Source: Protea cynaroides (Eukaryota; Streptophyta; Magnoliopsida; Proteales; Proteaceae). Taken from it: a stretch of 64,000 nt of DNA. The stretch's first letter is position 1. Every line of letters starts with the position of its first letter. The position numbers and the translations under genes are program-made. The stretch lies in assembly GCA_028583415.1 (NCBI GenBank), contig CM053266.1, positions 79,118,149 to 79,182,148 of the forward strand, written 5' to 3'. This document shows, piece by piece, positions 45,325-58,027 of the stretch. The notes under the pieces are model-generated. The model did not search any database, had not been told where the DNA came from, and saw nothing but the letters and a program-made list of their open reading frames with translations.

Positions 45325-47492
45325 TTTAAGACCCGCACTCTGTGAACCCGATCTAAACCTTGATTTCATGTTGTAACAGGTCTTTCGATCATCACCGGCC
45401 CAGACGGGACGAGCGGATGACAATCAGGTACAAAATCGGACCAAACAGACCAACTTAAGTATGAATTTGATTCATACCGGTCGATGGTACCGGTCTATGG
45501 TACCGGTCGACCGGTATGGTCTGCGCAGCAGACTACCAAGATCCGGAATTGGATCTCTGCGGGTCTCACTTTTCCAATTCCGAATCCTAAGACTTTCCTA
45601 ATCCTAAGAGGCTTCCTAAACCTAATTCCTAGCCTATTTAAACCCCTCTAAGCCTCCTAGAATCCCTTCCATCAATCCTCACAAACCCTAGAGAGGAGAA
45701 GGAGATTGGAGAAGGAGAAGGAGCTAGGAAGGAGAAGGATGAGCCACCGTTGCCGTTCGATGACGCATACCTTACGCCAGTCGACGATAAGTGTTTAAAC
45801 CCTTCCTCTCACATTATGACTTTATGATGGATGGGTTGTTTGGATCAATACCATGCAAACCAGGTATTGACCTAAACCCAACTTTGTCGTTAAACCCTAG
45901 TTTAGTCGATAAACCCTAGATTCGAGTTCTAGGATGAATACCATAAAAACTAGACTTGAATGGAGTTGGAAACAACTCTAACTTAAAGCTCAGACTTAGA
46001 ATGTGTAGGAGGAACCCTGGAATCAATAGAGAGTGACCGACGAAAGTCGAAGATCGGGCGTATAGTCTTCCGGAGACATACCGGTCGACTATACCGGTTG
46101 CACCCTGTGCGACCGGTATGTTGCGACCGGTACCTTCCGGGGCTGGTCTGTGGGGGCCGGCTGACCATACCGATCGCAGGTTTCCCCACAGTGCCGTGAT
46201 CGGTACTATGACCGGTCAGCTCTGTGAGTGTATTTTTGTAACCTCGTTGGTTTTCCGACCAACGTAAACCTATTCTAATTGAACCCTAATATTATGTAGG
46301 ACTTTGTGATAGCACGTTTGGATCTTGTGACGTGGAGCAAGCTATCGAATGAGCGTCAGGTAAGGGAATCAGACCTAAACCCTAATAATTTAATGGACAG
46401 TAAACTGTTGTAAATAACAATGAATATGTGGATTGGTGTTTGTGCATATTGCATATCATGCTTTACTTTCAGTTATTATTATTGTTCATGCATACTCGCT
46501 ATGCTAGGATGTGATTGCTAGACATGTGATTATTTTTGTTGGTATGTGGAATGGGAAGGGCCTGGGGTCTGGGATCATTCCTTACACTAGCACCTTTTTG
46601 TAGTATTCTATCTTAGCATACATGGTGCGGGTAGGGTATCAGGGGGAGGTTGTGGCACTGTGGTCTCCGGCCTGGCCACCACGCTCTAGCTCTATCTCTA
46701 TGCCGTAGGGAGTTGTGCTGGGATAGAGCCTACAGTGATGACATATAGGATTGGTTAGTTACGAGCCCAGTTTGCAAGCCCTATCCAGTAGGGGCTTATG
46801 TACTGGTATGGTTGGAGTATCAGGGGAGGTAGTGGATGCCTTAGTTCTATCTCTATTCCATGATGGGTGCATGTGGGTTGGTGGTGGTGTGATCTGCTGT
46901 GCGATTCCATACACTCGTGTATAGAGGTGAGGAGGCCTCCCAACCTTTCTATAGCACATTGCAAACTTAAACCAGACCACAACATAAAATGATTGTTACT
47001 CATGCATATAATATTGATACACTGTCTGATTGTCTTACTGAGCTAAGTTGTGAGCTCACCCTTTGTATATATATTGTTTTTAGATGTTGATGCAGGTTAC
47101 ACGGTGGATGATTATATGAACGCTCCGACGTATGGAGGTGTTGCCGCTCTGGACGTACAGGCAGGAGAGGACGAGCATGACGCTTCATGCGAGTGCCCTT
47201 TCTGCGTGTACCTTTGATTTTATTTTATTTTGTTTCAGTTATTTTATTAAAGCGATGTAAAGATATTTAATTACGTTTGGAAATTGGATAATTGAATACT
47301 TATTTAAATTTATCAATAGAGTACTCAATTCATTTATTTAAAGACTTTCGTTGTATTTATTATATTCTGATTGTGGTTATGTGTGATGGTTTGTATGAGT
47401 GGACACGGTCTTATTGAGATCCTGGTGTGAACCGTTGGTTCAATGACGGTTCACTCACACCATTCTAGTTGGTTCAGAATTGGGGTGTGACA
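45325..47492 (+). repeat. D 3' LTR (2168 bp)
   Basis: Starts TTTAAGAC (decayed TGTAAGAC) and ends GTGTGACA. It has a single copy of the unit that is duplicated in the 5' LTR and an extra ACCGGT-containing unit near 45490. Confidence 0.92.
47084..47217 (+). CDS. LTR reading frame, terminal exon, D 3' LTR
   Basis: 134 nt after TTTTTAG, encoding DVDAGYTVDDYMNAPTYGG...HDASCECPFCVYL and TGA. The upstream segment (46300-46359) has one TGA in place of CGA, so the spliced frame is broken there while this exon is intact. Confidence 0.45.
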
Positions 47493-50370
47493 ACCACCCG
47501 ACCGAGCTACAGAGTTTGTTATAGATCTTATACCTGGAGCCGCACCAGTATCGAAAGCACCTTATCGAATGGCTCCTACTGAACTGAAGGAATTGAAATT
47601 ACAACTACAAGTACTACTGGACAAGGGTTACATTCGCCCTAGTATATCACCATGGGGAGCCCCAGTATTATTCGTGAAGAAGAAGGACGGTAGCGTTCGC
47701 TTGTGCATAAACTACCGAGAACTGAACAAATTGACAATTTAGAATCGGTATCCATTGCCTCGGATCGATGACCTGTTCAATCAGTTGCAAGGTGCCAAAG
47801 TGTTCTCCAAGATCGATCCCAAGACAGCATTCAGGACCAGATATGGACATTATGAATTTTTGGTCATGTCTTTTGGATTGACGAATGCACCAACAACCTT
47901 TATGGAACTTATGAATCGGGTATTCCACGATATGTTGGATACGTCGGTTATTGTATTCATTAATGATATATTGGTCTACTCCAAAGACGAGGAAACTCAT
48001 ATTAAGAACCTAAACGCCGCTCTGCAGCGACTACGTAAGGAGAAGCTCTACGCTAAATTTTCAAAGTGTGAGCTTTGGCTAAAGGAAGCGCATTTCTAGG
48101 CCATGTTGTATCCGCTGAAGGAATTAAAGTGGATCCCAGCAAGATCGAGGCTATTTTAAAGTGGGAAGCACCGAAGAGCGTTGCAGAAATTAGAAGTTTC
48201 TTGGGTCTAGCTGGGTATTATCGACGATTTGTGGAAGACTATTTCTGAATTACCGTATCTCTTACCAGTTTGACTAAGAAGGGCGAGAAGTTTTTTTGGA
48301 CTGATAAATGCAAGAAGAGTTTCCAAACATTGAAGGCTAGATTGATATCAGCTCCAATCTTGACCATCCCAATTCCAGGACAACCATTTATCTTGTACAC
48401 CGATGCGTCAGGACTGAGATTAGGATGTGTACTTATGCAAGGAGAACAAGTAATTGCTTATGCCTCAAGACAGTTGAAGACACATGAGAAGAACTATCCC
48501 ACTCATGATTTGGAATTAGCAGCAGTAGTACATGCTATCAAAATTTGGAGACATTATCTGTACGGGGAGAAGTTTCAGATTAAATTAGACCATAAAAGTC
48601 TTACTTATCTATTTAATTAAAAGGAGTTGAATATGAGACAAAGAAGATGGCTGGAATTATTGAAAGACTATGATTGTGATATCCAGTATCATCTGGGAAA
48701 AGCTAATGTTGTAGCCGATGCGCTGAGTAGAAAGGCAATGATAAAAATCTCAGGGAGAGGTTAGCACAACTGTCGCAATGTGTACTATCGGGAAGGTATT
48801 CAGTTACGATAATGAACAGTTTGTGATAGATGCACCAGATGGATCAGCCAACCAAGGGTTTATTCATCGGTTTTTAAATATGTTCGCCGCATTGAAGATT
48901 ATACTGGATATAATTGATGAAGTAAAGACAGCTATCAAATCAGACCCTTACCTAAGAACGGTACAAGAGGACATCCAAAAAGGTAGGACTAACCCTGAGT
49001 TCACCTTGGACGAAGAGAAGGTACTGAAATACAAAGGAAAAATATTTATACCCGAAACAGAAAGTTTGGACATTAGACACCGACTAATGAAAGAAGCTCA
49101 TACCACCGCCTATTTGATACACCCTGGAAGTACAAAGATGTATCATGACCTAAAGAAATTATATTGGTGGAGAGGAATGAAAGCAGATGTAGCTAAGTTC
49201 GTGTCTCAATGCCTAAATTGTTAGAAAGTAAAGGCTAAACGACAAAAACCGACCGGACTGTCACAGCCGTTATCGGAACCAGCAAGGAAATGGGACTACA
49301 TCACTATGGACTTCTTCATAGGATTACCATTGACTCCTCGAGTGGTTGACGTAGTTTGGGTGATTGTAGACTGCCTGACTAAAACAGCTCGCTTATACCT
49401 ATACGACCTCAGTATACACTGGAGAGGTTAGCTAAGCTGTATGTGGACAACATTGTGCGATTACACTGTGTACCTGAAAGCATTGTGTCTGATAGAGATC
49501 CACGATTTACCTCAAAGTTTTGGGAAGGATTGCAAAAGGCTATGGGCACGACATTGAAGTTTAGTACTGCATTCCATCCACAGACAGATGGACAGTCAGA
49601 GCGTACAATTCAGATTCTAGAAGATATGCTTCGAGCATGTGTAATTGATTTTAAAGGATCATGGGATGAAAAGTTACCATTGATTGAGTTCGCTTATACA
49701 ATATCTATCAGGCTACTATACAGATGTCACCCTATGAAGCACTGTATGGCAAGAAGTGTCGAACTCCTTTGTTTTGGAATGAAGTTGGGGAACGTAGTAT
49801 TGTTGGACTGGAATTTGTTGAAGAGACTTGTCGAGTGGTCGACATTATCAAGGAAAGAGTGAGGACAGCTCAAAATCGTCAGAAGCAATATGCAGATACT
49901 TGGCCGAGACCTTGAATTCGTCATGGGTGATAAAGTGTTCTTAAAAGTATCGCCTATGCAAGGATTGAAACAATTCGGACAGAAAGGGAAATTGAGTCCA
50001 AGATATGTCGGGCCATATGAGATTCTAGCTAAGCGTAGAAAAATGGCTTACCAGTTAGCACTACCACCATCTATGTCAAGTGTGTATGATGTATTTCATA
50101 TTTCCTTATTGAAGAAGTATGTCAAGGATCCGACGCACGTTTTGACAGTAGACCTACCTGATTTGACTGAAGATTTGACATTTGAAGTAGCACCAACTGA
50201 AATCACTAGTCGAAAGGTTCAATGCCTACGCAACCGTGATATCTATTATGTTAAGGTCACTTGGAGAAGTAGAGATATGGAAGAAATCACATGGGAAGAA
50301 GAAAATGCTATGCGAAAGCAATATCCTCATCTATTCGACTTGGAAGGTATGTACAATTTCGAGGACAAAA
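47493..50370 (+). pseudogene. C pol continued: RT, RNase H, integrase, chromodomain
   Basis: Resumes with PDRATEFVIDLIPG. RT lacks about 15 residues after FSKIDP, where relatives have LRSGYHQ and following, and the catalytic motif reads FINDILVY instead of FIDDILVY (about 47955). RNase H is at 48270-48620 (ILYTDASGLRLGCVL). The integrase zinc finger (HPGSTKMYHDLKKLYWWRGM) is at 49120-49185, followed by a stop at the glutamine of CLNCQK; the core is at 49443-49915 and the tail with chromodomain (VKVTWRSRDMEEITWEEE) at 49890-50414. It differs from A/B/D throughout and has several frameshifts. Confidence 0.9.
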
Positions 50371-50392
50371 TTTTTATAAGTAGGGGGGGAGT

Positions 50393-52671
50393 TGTAAGAC
50401 CCGTATCGAACTAATCCGGTCTTACCACTTTGAACCAGGTCTACCCATCATGGTCGAGCCAAATGGACCAAGTGCGTGAAGGAGATAACGATCCCAAGTA
50501 TTAAACTGACCCAAAAACACTAAAATAGGGGGGAGGGTCGCACACCCAGCTAGGCAGGGTCGGATGCCCCCAAGATAAAAGTCAGACCCTGAGTTTCTGA
50601 CCCGGGGTCGGACAATTTAGAACCAGGGTTCGACGGGATCTCCGACCCCCTCATCGACCCCCAGTCTGTCGACAGAAACCGTGAATTAGGAACTTTCCAA
50701 ATTTCAATGGGATTCTTTCCTAATCTCAATGGGACTTATTTTGGGAGTTTCTACTCTATAAATAGGACGTCCCTTAGCCTCTTTCACTCCTTTTAGAACC
50801 CTAATTGGATTGAGAGAAAGAGAAGAGAAGGAGAAGAGAAAGAGAAGAGAAGGAAAGTGGAGAAGAAGATCAAAGAGAAGGCTTCAGAGAAACAAGCCTA
50901 ATTCTCAGGTATGGATACTATCTCCATGGAATTCTAAAGACCTTAGAATAAATAGTGAAGAGGGTATGATCTAGGAGAAACCCAAATCATCCACCCATGG
51001 TTAGGTTTCAATGGAAAATCATGGGGGAGATCATTAAAACCATGTAGGTGAATAAACTATGGTTCTAAACCATAGAACATGTATGGAATGGATTATAGAA
51101 GCAAGCCATAGGACCCAAAAACGAAAGAATGGATTGTAGGATGAAAATTTTGACTAAACCCACGGGGGGTCGCACGGGCGGTCGATGGACAATCGACCCT
51201 ACCAGACCCTAACATTGACCCCCAGTGTTCGGGAAGTCCAGAATGTGGGTGGTAGCACCCAGGGTCGATGGAAGGTCCGACCCTGGCATCGACCCCTAGT
51301 TAACAGTAGGCTTTTTAAAATCCGAATTAATTCTAATTAAATTCTATCGACTTGATTAGGTCTTTTAGTGATATAATAGTGATATTTAGTTGATTCTTAA
51401 AGCTTGAGAGGGGATCTACAATCAAGCAAAGGTGAGGGAACAAGATCTAAACTAATTGGTTAATAATAAACTATTTTTATTCTTGAGTCCAATGCCATGA
51501 TTGATTCTATGCGTGTATGCTTGTCATGTGCATTTAACATGTCATCCAATATTTCTATTATTACTGTTCATGCATATTTACATTTATTGTTTATAACATG
51601 ATGATGATGATGATGATAGGAATAGGCATGTGAATGTATGTGTGTGGTTAGTGTGCTTAATGTGAGCGAGTATCAGGGGGGGTGTCATAGGCTGGGCCTC
51701 AGCACTCTAGCTCTATCTCTAACTCAAGTCTTGTCCACTGACATCGTCGTATCACCATTACCTTAGTAGAGCTATTATGTCGTAGTGTATGAGGGGAGGT
51801 GGTCTCGGACCGTGTAGTCTCTGACTCTACCGGGGGGCCTTAGCCCTATCTCTATGGACGTATTGAGGGATGCTGGGGTGAGGCCTTGGATACACTGTTT
51901 GGCATTAGGATTGGTTAGTTGTGAGCCCAGTTTGCAAGCCCTCGCCAGCAGGGGCTTACGTGTTGGTATGGGTAGGGTATCAGGGGAAGTGTCGTAGGCT
52001 GGGTCTCAGCACTTTAGCTCTATCTCTATTCCATGGTAGGGTGGATGGGGATGACAATAAACGTTAACCTTTGGGCGGGCCTCTACACCCTGTGCATAGT
52101 GGCGAGGCGGCCACCGAACCTTTCTATAGTGCATTGCAAACTTATTTACTAGACCACAGATATGAATTGATTGCATGCATATGTTTATTGTATTGTTTTG
52201 TTTGCTCACTGAGCCATGATGTGTGCTCACCCTCTTGACGTCGAATATTTTTAGTTGATGATGCAGGTACTACGATCGAAGATTATATGAGTGCTCCGGT
52301 GTACGGGCGTGTTGCTGCCATGGAAGCCGAAGACTTAGTGGATACGCATGATCCCTCATGCGAGTGCAACTCATGCGTATTCGATTAGATTTTTTTCATT
52401 TGAATTTATTAAGGAAATGTAATTGATATTTTATTTACTTATGTCTCGGTTGAAACAACATAAATTGATACTTTATTTATGATTATCACAATTAGATTCC
52501 TCAGTTCATTTATTATTAAGACTTTCACTATTATGTATTTATTCTGATTATGGTTGTGGATGTGTATGGTTTCATTTTCAACGGACATAGCCTATTAGAG
52601 ATCCTGGTTGAACCGTTGGTTTATTAGCGGTTCATCACACCATTATGAATGTACAGAATTGGGGTGTGACA
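50393..52671 (+). repeat. C 3' LTR (2279 bp)
   Basis: TGTAAGACCC...GTGTGACA, close to 30606-32885, with TATAAATA at 50757 and the same paired GGTCG clusters. A polypurine stretch TAGGGGGGGA lies just upstream (50381-50390). Confidence 0.94.
52255..52388 (+). CDS. LTR reading frame, terminal exon, C 3' LTR
   Basis: 134 nt after ATTTTTAG, encoding VDDAGTTIEDYMSAPVYGR...HDPSCECNSCVFD and TAG. Compared with S, many base differences fall at third codon positions while the motif VEDYMxAPxYG and CECxxCV persist. The upstream segment ends CAAAG followed by GTGAGG (donor near 51429) in the matching phase. Confidence 0.5.
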
Positions 52672-52676
52672 GCTCT

Positions 52677-53052
52677 CCCCTCTCCTTCCTAGCTTCTTCT
52701 CCTTCTGCAATCTCTTTCTCCTCTCTAGGGTTTGTGAGGATCAATGAAAGGGATTTTAGGAGGTTTAGGAGTCCTTATAAAGGCTAGGGTTAACTTTAGG
52801 AAGCCCCCTAACATTAGAAAATTCCTTCGGTTTGGAATTTAGAAAGTGAGACCCACAGAGATCTTTTTTTGGATCTAAGTGGTCTGCTGCGCAGGCCATA
52901 CCGATCAACTGGTATGAAATATTTCATATTTTGAGGTCCGCTTTCATACCTGATTGTCATCTGCTCGTCCCGTCTGGCCTGGTGATGATTGGATGACCTG
53001 TTACGACATGAATGAAAGGTTTAGATCGGATTCATGGAGTGCGGGTCTTACA
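52677..53052 (-). repeat. A 5' LTR, distal piece
   Basis: Continues A's LTR after C's TSD (CCCTCTCCTTCCTAGC matches 10378 onward in the 3' LTR) and ends TCTTACA before taaac. This establishes that B and C lie within A's LTR. Confidence 0.92.
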
Positions 53053-53198
53053 TAAACTATAGCGGAAGTCTTTAATATAAATGAACTGAGTATCTAATAG
53101 TGATAACATAATTAATTATCTAATTATCTCCAAATGACTAAAGACATAAAATAAAATAAAGTAATCTATTACATGTTCTGATAATCCAACAACTAAAT

Positions 53199-53332
53199 TT
53201 AATAAAAAACACATGAGTTGCACTCGCATGACGAATCATGCGACTCCACCATAGCTTCTACATCCATCGTAGCAACATATCCGTACATTGGTGCATTCAT
53301 ATAATCTTCCACGATAGGACCTGCATCATCAA
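53199..53332 (-). CDS. LTR reading frame, terminal exon, Z 3' LTR
   Basis: 134 nt on the minus strand after ATTTTAG, encoding VDDAGPIVEDYMNAPMYGY...HDSSCECNSCVFY and TAA. The upstream segment ends TTGACCAAAG before GTGAGGG (about 54175), in the same phase. A third, diverged family with identical exon length. Confidence 0.5.
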
Positions 53333-54287
53333 CTAAAATATTCGACGTCAAAAGGGTGAGCACACATCATGGCTCAGTGAGCAAACAAAACAATGCAACA
53401 AATATATGCATACATTCAATTCATATCTTTGATCTGGTTTATAAGTTTGCAATGTGCAATAGAAAGGATTGGTGGCTGTCGCATCTCTGTACACGAGTGT
53501 GTGAAGCTTCCCAATGGATCAAACACCATTGCCGTCCCACATGCACCCATCATAGAATAGAGATAGAGCTAAAGTGCCCGTATCAAACACCGCATAACAC
53601 TTCCCCTGATGCCCTACCCATACCTACAGGTAAGCCCCTATTGGTGAGGGCTTGCAAATTGGGCTCGCAACTAACCAATCCTAATGTCAAATAGTGTATC
53701 CAAGGCTTCACCCCAGCATCCCTCAATACATCCATAGAGATAGAGCTAAGGCCCCCCAGCAGAGTCAGAGACTACACGGTCTGAGACCACCTCCCCTGAT
53801 GCCCTACGATGTAATAGTTCTGCTAAGGTAATGGCGATAATATGATGTCAGTGGACAAGACTTGAGTAGAGATAGAGCTAGAGTCTAGTGACCAGGATGA
53901 ACCACAATGTTACGTCCTCCCCCTAATGCTCCACTCGCGTCAAGCACACTAACCACACACATACATTTACATGCCTATTCCTAGCATCATTATCATCCTC
54001 ATGTTATAATTATCAGAATTAAATATGCATGAGCAGTAATAGCAGGAATATTGGATGACATGTGAAATGCACATTACAAGCATACAAACATAGATTCATT
54101 CATGGCATTGGACTCAATAAGTAAAACAGTTTATTATTAGCCAATTAATTTAGGTCTTGTTCCCTCACCTTTGGTCAATTGTTGTTCCTCTTCAAGTTTT
54201 GTAAATCACTTTTAGACCATTTGGAAACCTAACAAATTTATAGATTTTAAATTAGAGTTTATTTCCAGCAATTCAGACTTCTAGAAA

Positions 54288-54556
54288 CTGAGTGGTCGCA
54301 GGTGTGGCTGCACCTGTGGTCTTAGTTCCTGCGACCACAGGGTGTGTGGTCATAAGGTGTGGTCGCATATCATGCGACCACACCCTCCCTGAATTTTCTC
54401 GGAGGGCGTGTGGTCGCTATGTGTGGTCGCATATCATGCGACTATACATGTGACCACACCCTCCCTGAAACTTTTCCGAGGGTGTGTGGTCGGTTATGTG
54501 TGTCTCGTGTGGTCGCATATCATGCAACCATACATGCGACCACACATGTGATGGTC
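54288..54556. repeat. Array of GTGGTCGCAT / ATGCGACCAC palindromes in Z LTR
   Basis: GTGGTCGCATATCATGCGAC occurs three times with small changes, alternating with GTGTGGTCG and CGACCACAC. It corresponds in position to the downstream GGTCG cluster in C and S, and creates false open frames in translation. Confidence 0.85.
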
Positions 54557-54669
54557 GACTTTTTCATTCCCAACTTAATTCCTTCATGTTTTGATTCCTT
54601 GGCTCATCATCATGATCCTTCCTATGATTGTTCTATGGCTTAAAATTCATATTTTACATAATCCATCAT

Positions 54670-56033
54670 TGATGCGTGTCGAGCGCAACCAAAAATAAAT
54701 TACTCTACCTACAATGAATAGTAATGATAAGTAAAGGTTGATCCACAAGGACTAGTTAATCAAATTGTCTACTTACCAAGAAAAAGGGGGGTTTTCTTTT
54801 ACAATTTAATTGACAACAAAATTAATTAACAAAAATTCAATGGAAGATGACATCGATTCAAGAAAATTTACTTACGGCTGCAAATTGATCACTGACCTCA
54901 TATATATATATATATATATATATTATTCTCTCTATTCAAATATTTAACCAAGGATTATCAAAAAGCCAGATGATCCTTACCTTCCCTAATTTCATTAATT
55001 TGAGCCCAGCACATAATTTAATCCTTATCAATAAACCAATTGGTATTAAGCAATCCTCATGAATTTACTGATAGCATTAAACTCTCGTAGGGAGTTAAAG
55101 ATGAACAACAATCTAACAAGCGTTAGATTATTTAATTCATTCTATGTTTCCTTTAAGCAAGTAACAAAAACTTGAATCATAATTGTTTTGCTCAATTGCT
55201 ACTTTTTCTGAACACCATAACAATTACGGATTATAGATTCAGGTTAGCTATAAACAACACAACTCACTCAATTAATAGGCCTCTTAATAAATTGAATCAT
55301 ATAGTCATTAACTTGAAAAACCAAGAAACACAGATATTTGAATAGAAGAATAATTAAAATTAAGAACAAAGTTTCACAATTTTACTAACCAGATTGAATT
55401 TCCCTTGAATCGACTAAAGAACTTACCTAGACATGATAGAAAAGAAAGACAAAAGAAATAAAACTATCTTCTCAATAATTCTTGGAAGCTCTATTACGTA
55501 GTTTTTACATTGCTTAAATAGCTAGAGTAGAGAAGATTAAAACTAGTATGTCTAGAATTAACAACCTTATTACATGGAAATAAAGATTAAACAAAATCCT
55601 CTTGCCTAGATTAGATAGAAAATCATTCCATTATTAATCGAATGCCACCCCTAAACCTGCCAATCTTTGTAATATTCCATAAAGGTATATATTCTCTTCA
55701 AGATTTATGACAATCAATCAAATCCTTCCAATAGTAAACCTTCTATGTGTGGTAATCTTCCTTCTCTGGTTTGAATTCAAATCAGCTTTCCAGATCAGAT
55801 TTTTGGATCACGTTTGATTTCTAGAATTCTTTCCATATATTAAAAATCTGCATGAAATTTAGAAGGTCATTATTGAAAATATAAAAAAAAATTTATTTTA
55901 AACATAAATTATCAATACTTTCCACCAATGTCTTATATATAAGGAATCAGCACAAATGAGAACCATAAGACATATAATATGTTAAATAGACTAAATATAA
56001 GGGAAATAAATATATAAAATTATGAATCCATCA
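54670..56033 (-). repeat. E 3' LTR (1364 bp)
   Basis: TGATGCGTGTCGAGCGCAAC...AATCCATCA on the plus strand, the LTR tip typical of this group. A (TA)11 run at about 54901-54922 is much shorter in the partner LTR. Confidence 0.93.
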
Positions 56034-56046
56034 AATTCCCCCACAC

Positions 56047-57673
56047 TTTGCTCTTGCACGTCCTCGGGCAAACTAAATACTAATTTTTTTTTCATTTTCA
56101 TCCCACAGCATTCAAAGAATATGTGTACCATGAATCAGAAACTAATTCAAGAGATCAAGAGAACAATATATATCATATTCAAAGGCCACTTAGTAAATAT
56201 GAGCAATATCTAACACACCAGTCTTATTCAAAAGTGAACATGCTAATGTTTAGTATATTTTCTCTTGGGATTCTCTCTACTCACTCAAGAATTCAAGGTT
56301 TAACTGTTTCACTCAAGATCTTCCTAAGAAGATGCACTACCATAGGCTTGCTTATTCACCAAAATCTCCATTACTTAGAATACAAGCATACATGAATCAG
56401 AAGGTCTTTATCAAGATTGTAATGGGGCTAGGGTTCAAGGTACGAAAAAAAATATACTGACGTTAAAACCCAAGAAACTAATAGAGCATTAAGACAAAAA
56501 AAATTGAGCAATCTAAATGATAATGGCTCATAGATAAAGCTCTTCAATAAAACAACCCAAACTCCAGTTTCTTTTTCTTTCATTCTTTTCTTTTCATTTG
56601 AGAACTATGCTTTGCTATTTGATTTTTTTTTCTTTTAGAAGAGCATGACATTTCAAACATAACAAAGACCATTTACTCCCATTACATCCCACTTCTTGAC
56701 ATACAATCATCACTTTTGAGAATAACACCCCCACACTTATTCAATACATATCTCTCTCAAACCCATTAAATAATTCTCAATGCTCTGCTAGCTCAAAGGT
56801 TGATAAAACATGAGAAAAATAAACAATTCAAGGGTCATGATTTAAGGTTCAATGAAGAATAAAGTTTAAAAGCTTAAAGTGGGTCTACTAAGGGTAAAAA
56901 TATATAAGGTTGTCCATTTAAGCTAAGTGGTTGTAAAATACTATTTGCCTTTATCATCTTCATGTCTACACATATCAATGTAATCTTGACACGGTTCAAA
57001 GCAAGTTCTAGAGATACAAAAACATAGTAGAATATCACTCTTCAAAGAAAATAAAGACTGACATAGATGTCTCAATCTAGTTTGGCTCAAAAGCTCGCTT
57101 AGTTGGATTCCATCTACTAAACTTGCATGCTTTACCTCTAAATGCAACTATCAATGTTATTCAAAACTCATTTAGCAAGTAATTTCAAATAATTCATGCA
57201 TGTAATTTTTTTACATTTAAATAGTTGCAATCCATGGCATACATATTTTCTTAGTCTATTGAAGTGGATTTTTTTTTTTAAATTCAACCATTATTTAATT
57301 TTTTTTTGCTCTAACACATCATACAAAAATTAAAAACAAAACTAAAAAAATAAAAATAAAAATAAAACAAAAGAGAAATCCTAAATCCTCCCCCTATACT
57401 TAAATTTGACATTGTTCCCAATGGAAGTTAAAAATGTAATGAAAAGATGTAAAGAAAAGTAATTAAAAATGATAAGAAAAACAAATTCGATTTCATGGGT
57501 TGCCTCCCAAGCAGCGCTTGTGTTTAACATCATTAGCTTGACTAAATACTCCTCAATTAGAATAAATGGGATCCACCTAGTTGCACTTCATCCATAGTAT
57601 GCTCATGAAAGCCTTCATAGAACGTCTTGAGTCGATGCCCATTAACCTTGAAAACCATGTTAGTTTCGAAACT
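56047..57673. other. E 3' non-coding region
   Basis: AT-rich with homopolymer runs and no supported gene. At about 57490-57515 the minus strand contains GCTTGGGAGGCAACCCA, a conserved tag found downstream of integrase in Athila/Tat-type elements. No env-like frame is visible. Confidence 0.6.
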
Positions 57674-58024
57674 TCAAAATTCAACTGTACCATAAGGAAA
57701 CACATTAGTAACTTCAAAAGGTCCAATCCAACGAGAATGCAACTTACCAGGCATCAATTTACGTCTCGAATTATAAAGCAAGGCTTTCTGTCCAATTACA
57801 AATTGCTTCCTCACAATCCTCTTGTCATGAAACGCCTTAGTCTTGTCTTTGTATATGCTTGAATTCATGTAAGCCTCAAGTTGTATCTCTTTTAATTCTT
57901 GCAACTGCAACTTCCTTTGCTTACCCGCTTCTTTCTTACTGCTCAATTCAAAAATGTCCTGTGCAAACACATCAACCACATCAATAGAAAACATAGATTG
58001 AACATCATTACTAGGGTACCTCAT
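57674..58024 (-). pseudogene. E fusion: protease-RT linker joined to integrase C-terminus
   Basis: A single 116-codon frame. The first about 30 residues (MRYPSNDVQSMFSIDVVDVF) are the linker normally leading into RT. The rest (LQLQELKEIQLEAYMNSSIYKDK...FVIGQKALLYNSRRKLMPGKL...WIGPFEV) is the end of integrase. Everything between is deleted without losing the frame. It sits directly downstream of protease in the same orientation. Confidence 0.85.
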
Positions 58025-58027
58025 ATC

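Larger units (their letters stand above)
37358..47492 (+). mobile_element. Element D: chromovirus nested inside C pol
   Basis: LTRs 37358-39653 and 45325-47492; perfect TSD accac (37353-37357, 47493-47497); 10.1 kb. It belongs to the same LTR family as A, B and S. The leader carries the spacer seen in A instead of the antisense ORF, and the N-terminal half of gag is missing. Pol has scattered stops. Confidence 0.95.
30606..52671 (+). mobile_element. Element C: second-family chromovirus, split by D
   Basis: 5' LTR 30606-32885 and 3' LTR 50393-52671 are flanked by a perfect TSD gctct (30601-30605, 52672-52676). Without D it is about 11.9 kb. Its order is primer site, antisense ORF (minus), divergent gag, protease, RT, RNase H, integrase and chromodomain. 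D cuts pol between LPGLP and PDRATEF. Confidence 0.94.
8602..53052 (-). mobile_element. Element A: Ty3/gypsy Del/Tekay-like chromovirus, itself hosting B, C and S
   Basis: Flanked by a perfect 5-bp duplication taaac (8597-8601, 53053-53057). Order on the minus strand: 5' LTR (19055-20853, then 30602-30605, then 52677-53052), primer site (19041-19054), internal region to 10766, 3' LTR (8602-10765). Without the insertions A is about 10.5 kb. Gag and the protease active site have been lost; pol is present but broken. It carries an antisense ORF relic (17766-18676) and a spacer shared with D. Confidence 0.9.
53058..54669 (-). repeat. Z 3' LTR, piece 2 of 3
   Basis: Continues Z's LTR from 8601. 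It contains the LTR reading frame (53199-53332), its candidate upstream exon near 54185 and the palindromic GTGGTCGCAT array, and ends at atcat where E is inserted. Confidence 0.88.

Noticed and set aside
54359..54643. 94-codon ORF in Z's LTR
   Set aside because: Created by the GTGGTCGCAT palindrome array; a low-complexity repeat peptide with no counterpart in other LTRs.
56034..57673. Possible env-like gene downstream of pol in E, as in some Athila elements
   Set aside because: No frame above about 90 codons and no signal peptide or membrane segment is visible; the region is AT-rich filler.
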